From NCBI GenBank assembly GCA_936941515.1, contig CAKZJI010000281.1, forward strand, positions 1 through 5,497: a DNA stretch of 5,497 nt. Reading direction: 5' to 3'. Source of the stretch: an uncultured Propionibacteriaceae bacterium (lineage in GTDB: Bacteria; Actinomycetota; Actinomycetes; Propionibacteriales; Propionibacteriaceae). The notes beneath the pieces were generated by a model, which was not told the origin of the DNA, did not search any database, and saw only the letters and a program-made list of their open reading frames with translations. Below, piece by piece: positions 5,382 to 5,497 of the stretch. Position numbers and translations under genes: made by a program. How positions within the stretch are numbered: position 1 is the stretch's first letter; each line of letters begins with the position of its first letter.

Positions 5382-5497
5382 CAGCCGGTTCATATGGGCA
5401 TAGATCAGGTTCAGGCCCGGTGAGGTGCCCCAGTGCCCGAGCAGGCGCGGCTTGATATGATCGACCGCCAACTTTTCGCGCAGCAGCGGATTCGCCG
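5368..5497 (-). CDS. Phosphoketolase (XFP family), internal fragment at window edge
   Basis: Reading from the right edge, the minus strand gives [20 protein letters not shown], then [20 protein letters not shown]. This is the well-conserved N-terminal thiamine-diphosphate domain segment of xylulose-5-phosphate/fructose-6-phosphate phosphoketolase, with NPLLRE, the hallmark GHWGT and PGLNxIYAHxNRLI. The enzyme cleaves these sugar phosphates to acetyl phosphate and a shorter sugar phosphate. Family members continue with a GPGHG motif that is not present; sequence switches to a chorismate-enzyme motif after NRLIKKY. Codons such as CAT, AAT and ATG-rich wording look slightly unlike the ribosomal genes, so another genomic region or organism is possible. 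Confidence 0.82.

Noticed and set aside
5241..5471. A novel 76-residue phosphoketolase-chorismate enzyme fusion
   Set aside because: Three unrelated segments follow each other without linkers and each is cut inside a conserved core; a chimera is far more likely than a functional fusion.
1..5497. CRISPR arrays, tRNA or rRNA genes, insertion sequences, phage or conjugation genes
   Set aside because: No regularly spaced direct repeats, tRNA-like cloverleaf, rRNA segment or transposase/integrase motif was found by eye on either strand.

Overview
The window comes from a high-GC actinobacterium; a Propionibacteriales-like member is a weak guess from the feel of the ribosomal proteins. The core is the minus-strand end of the ribosomal superoperon, read from high to low coordinates: infA (IF-1), an extra gene, rpmJ (bL36), rpsM (uS13), rpsK (uS11), rpsD (uS4) and the first 78 codons of rpoA. 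infA, rpmJ, rpsM, rpsK and rpsD are complete and of normal length.

Both ends of the window look broken. At the left, a plus-strand AI-2E-family transporter fragment is joined tail to tail to rpoA at about 526-545, which removes about three quarters of an essential RNA polymerase subunit. At the right, about 510 bases hold four unrelated gene pieces: the first ~17 codons of a YciI-like gene, the C-terminal part of an MFS transporter, ~28 codons of a PhzE/anthranilate-synthase-like chorismate enzyme, and an internal piece of a phosphoketolase. The joins fall where the two partners could share a few bases. This pattern is better explained by chimeric joining (amplification or assembly) than by a functional locus, so gene order across the joins should not be trusted.

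Within the intact core the most interesting non-coding structure is the 255-base gap between rpmJ and rpsM. It can form a transcribed leader closed by a perfect 10-bp helix, with several internal hairpins and a possible 7-bp pseudoknot that ends just before the rpsM ribosome binding site. Position and shape recall the S4-binding pseudoknot of the E. coli alpha operon, and this operon also encodes S4, so translational autoregulation is a reasonable hypothesis. A 15-bp perfect stem-loop lies between rpsD and rpoA.

The second point is the 383-codon gene between infA and rpmJ, which are normally adjacent. It resembles DUF1444 (YtpQ-like) proteins in its middle part and carries an additional C-terminal region of unknown function. 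infA has its own promoter and a terminator-like hairpin, the inserted gene has a -10 element placed for leaderless transcription, and a consensus -35 lies upstream of rpmJ. The inserted gene may therefore be transcriptionally insulated within the ribosomal cluster. The 459 bases between it and infA contain no convincing gene, but do hold a 16-bp imperfect inverted repeat.
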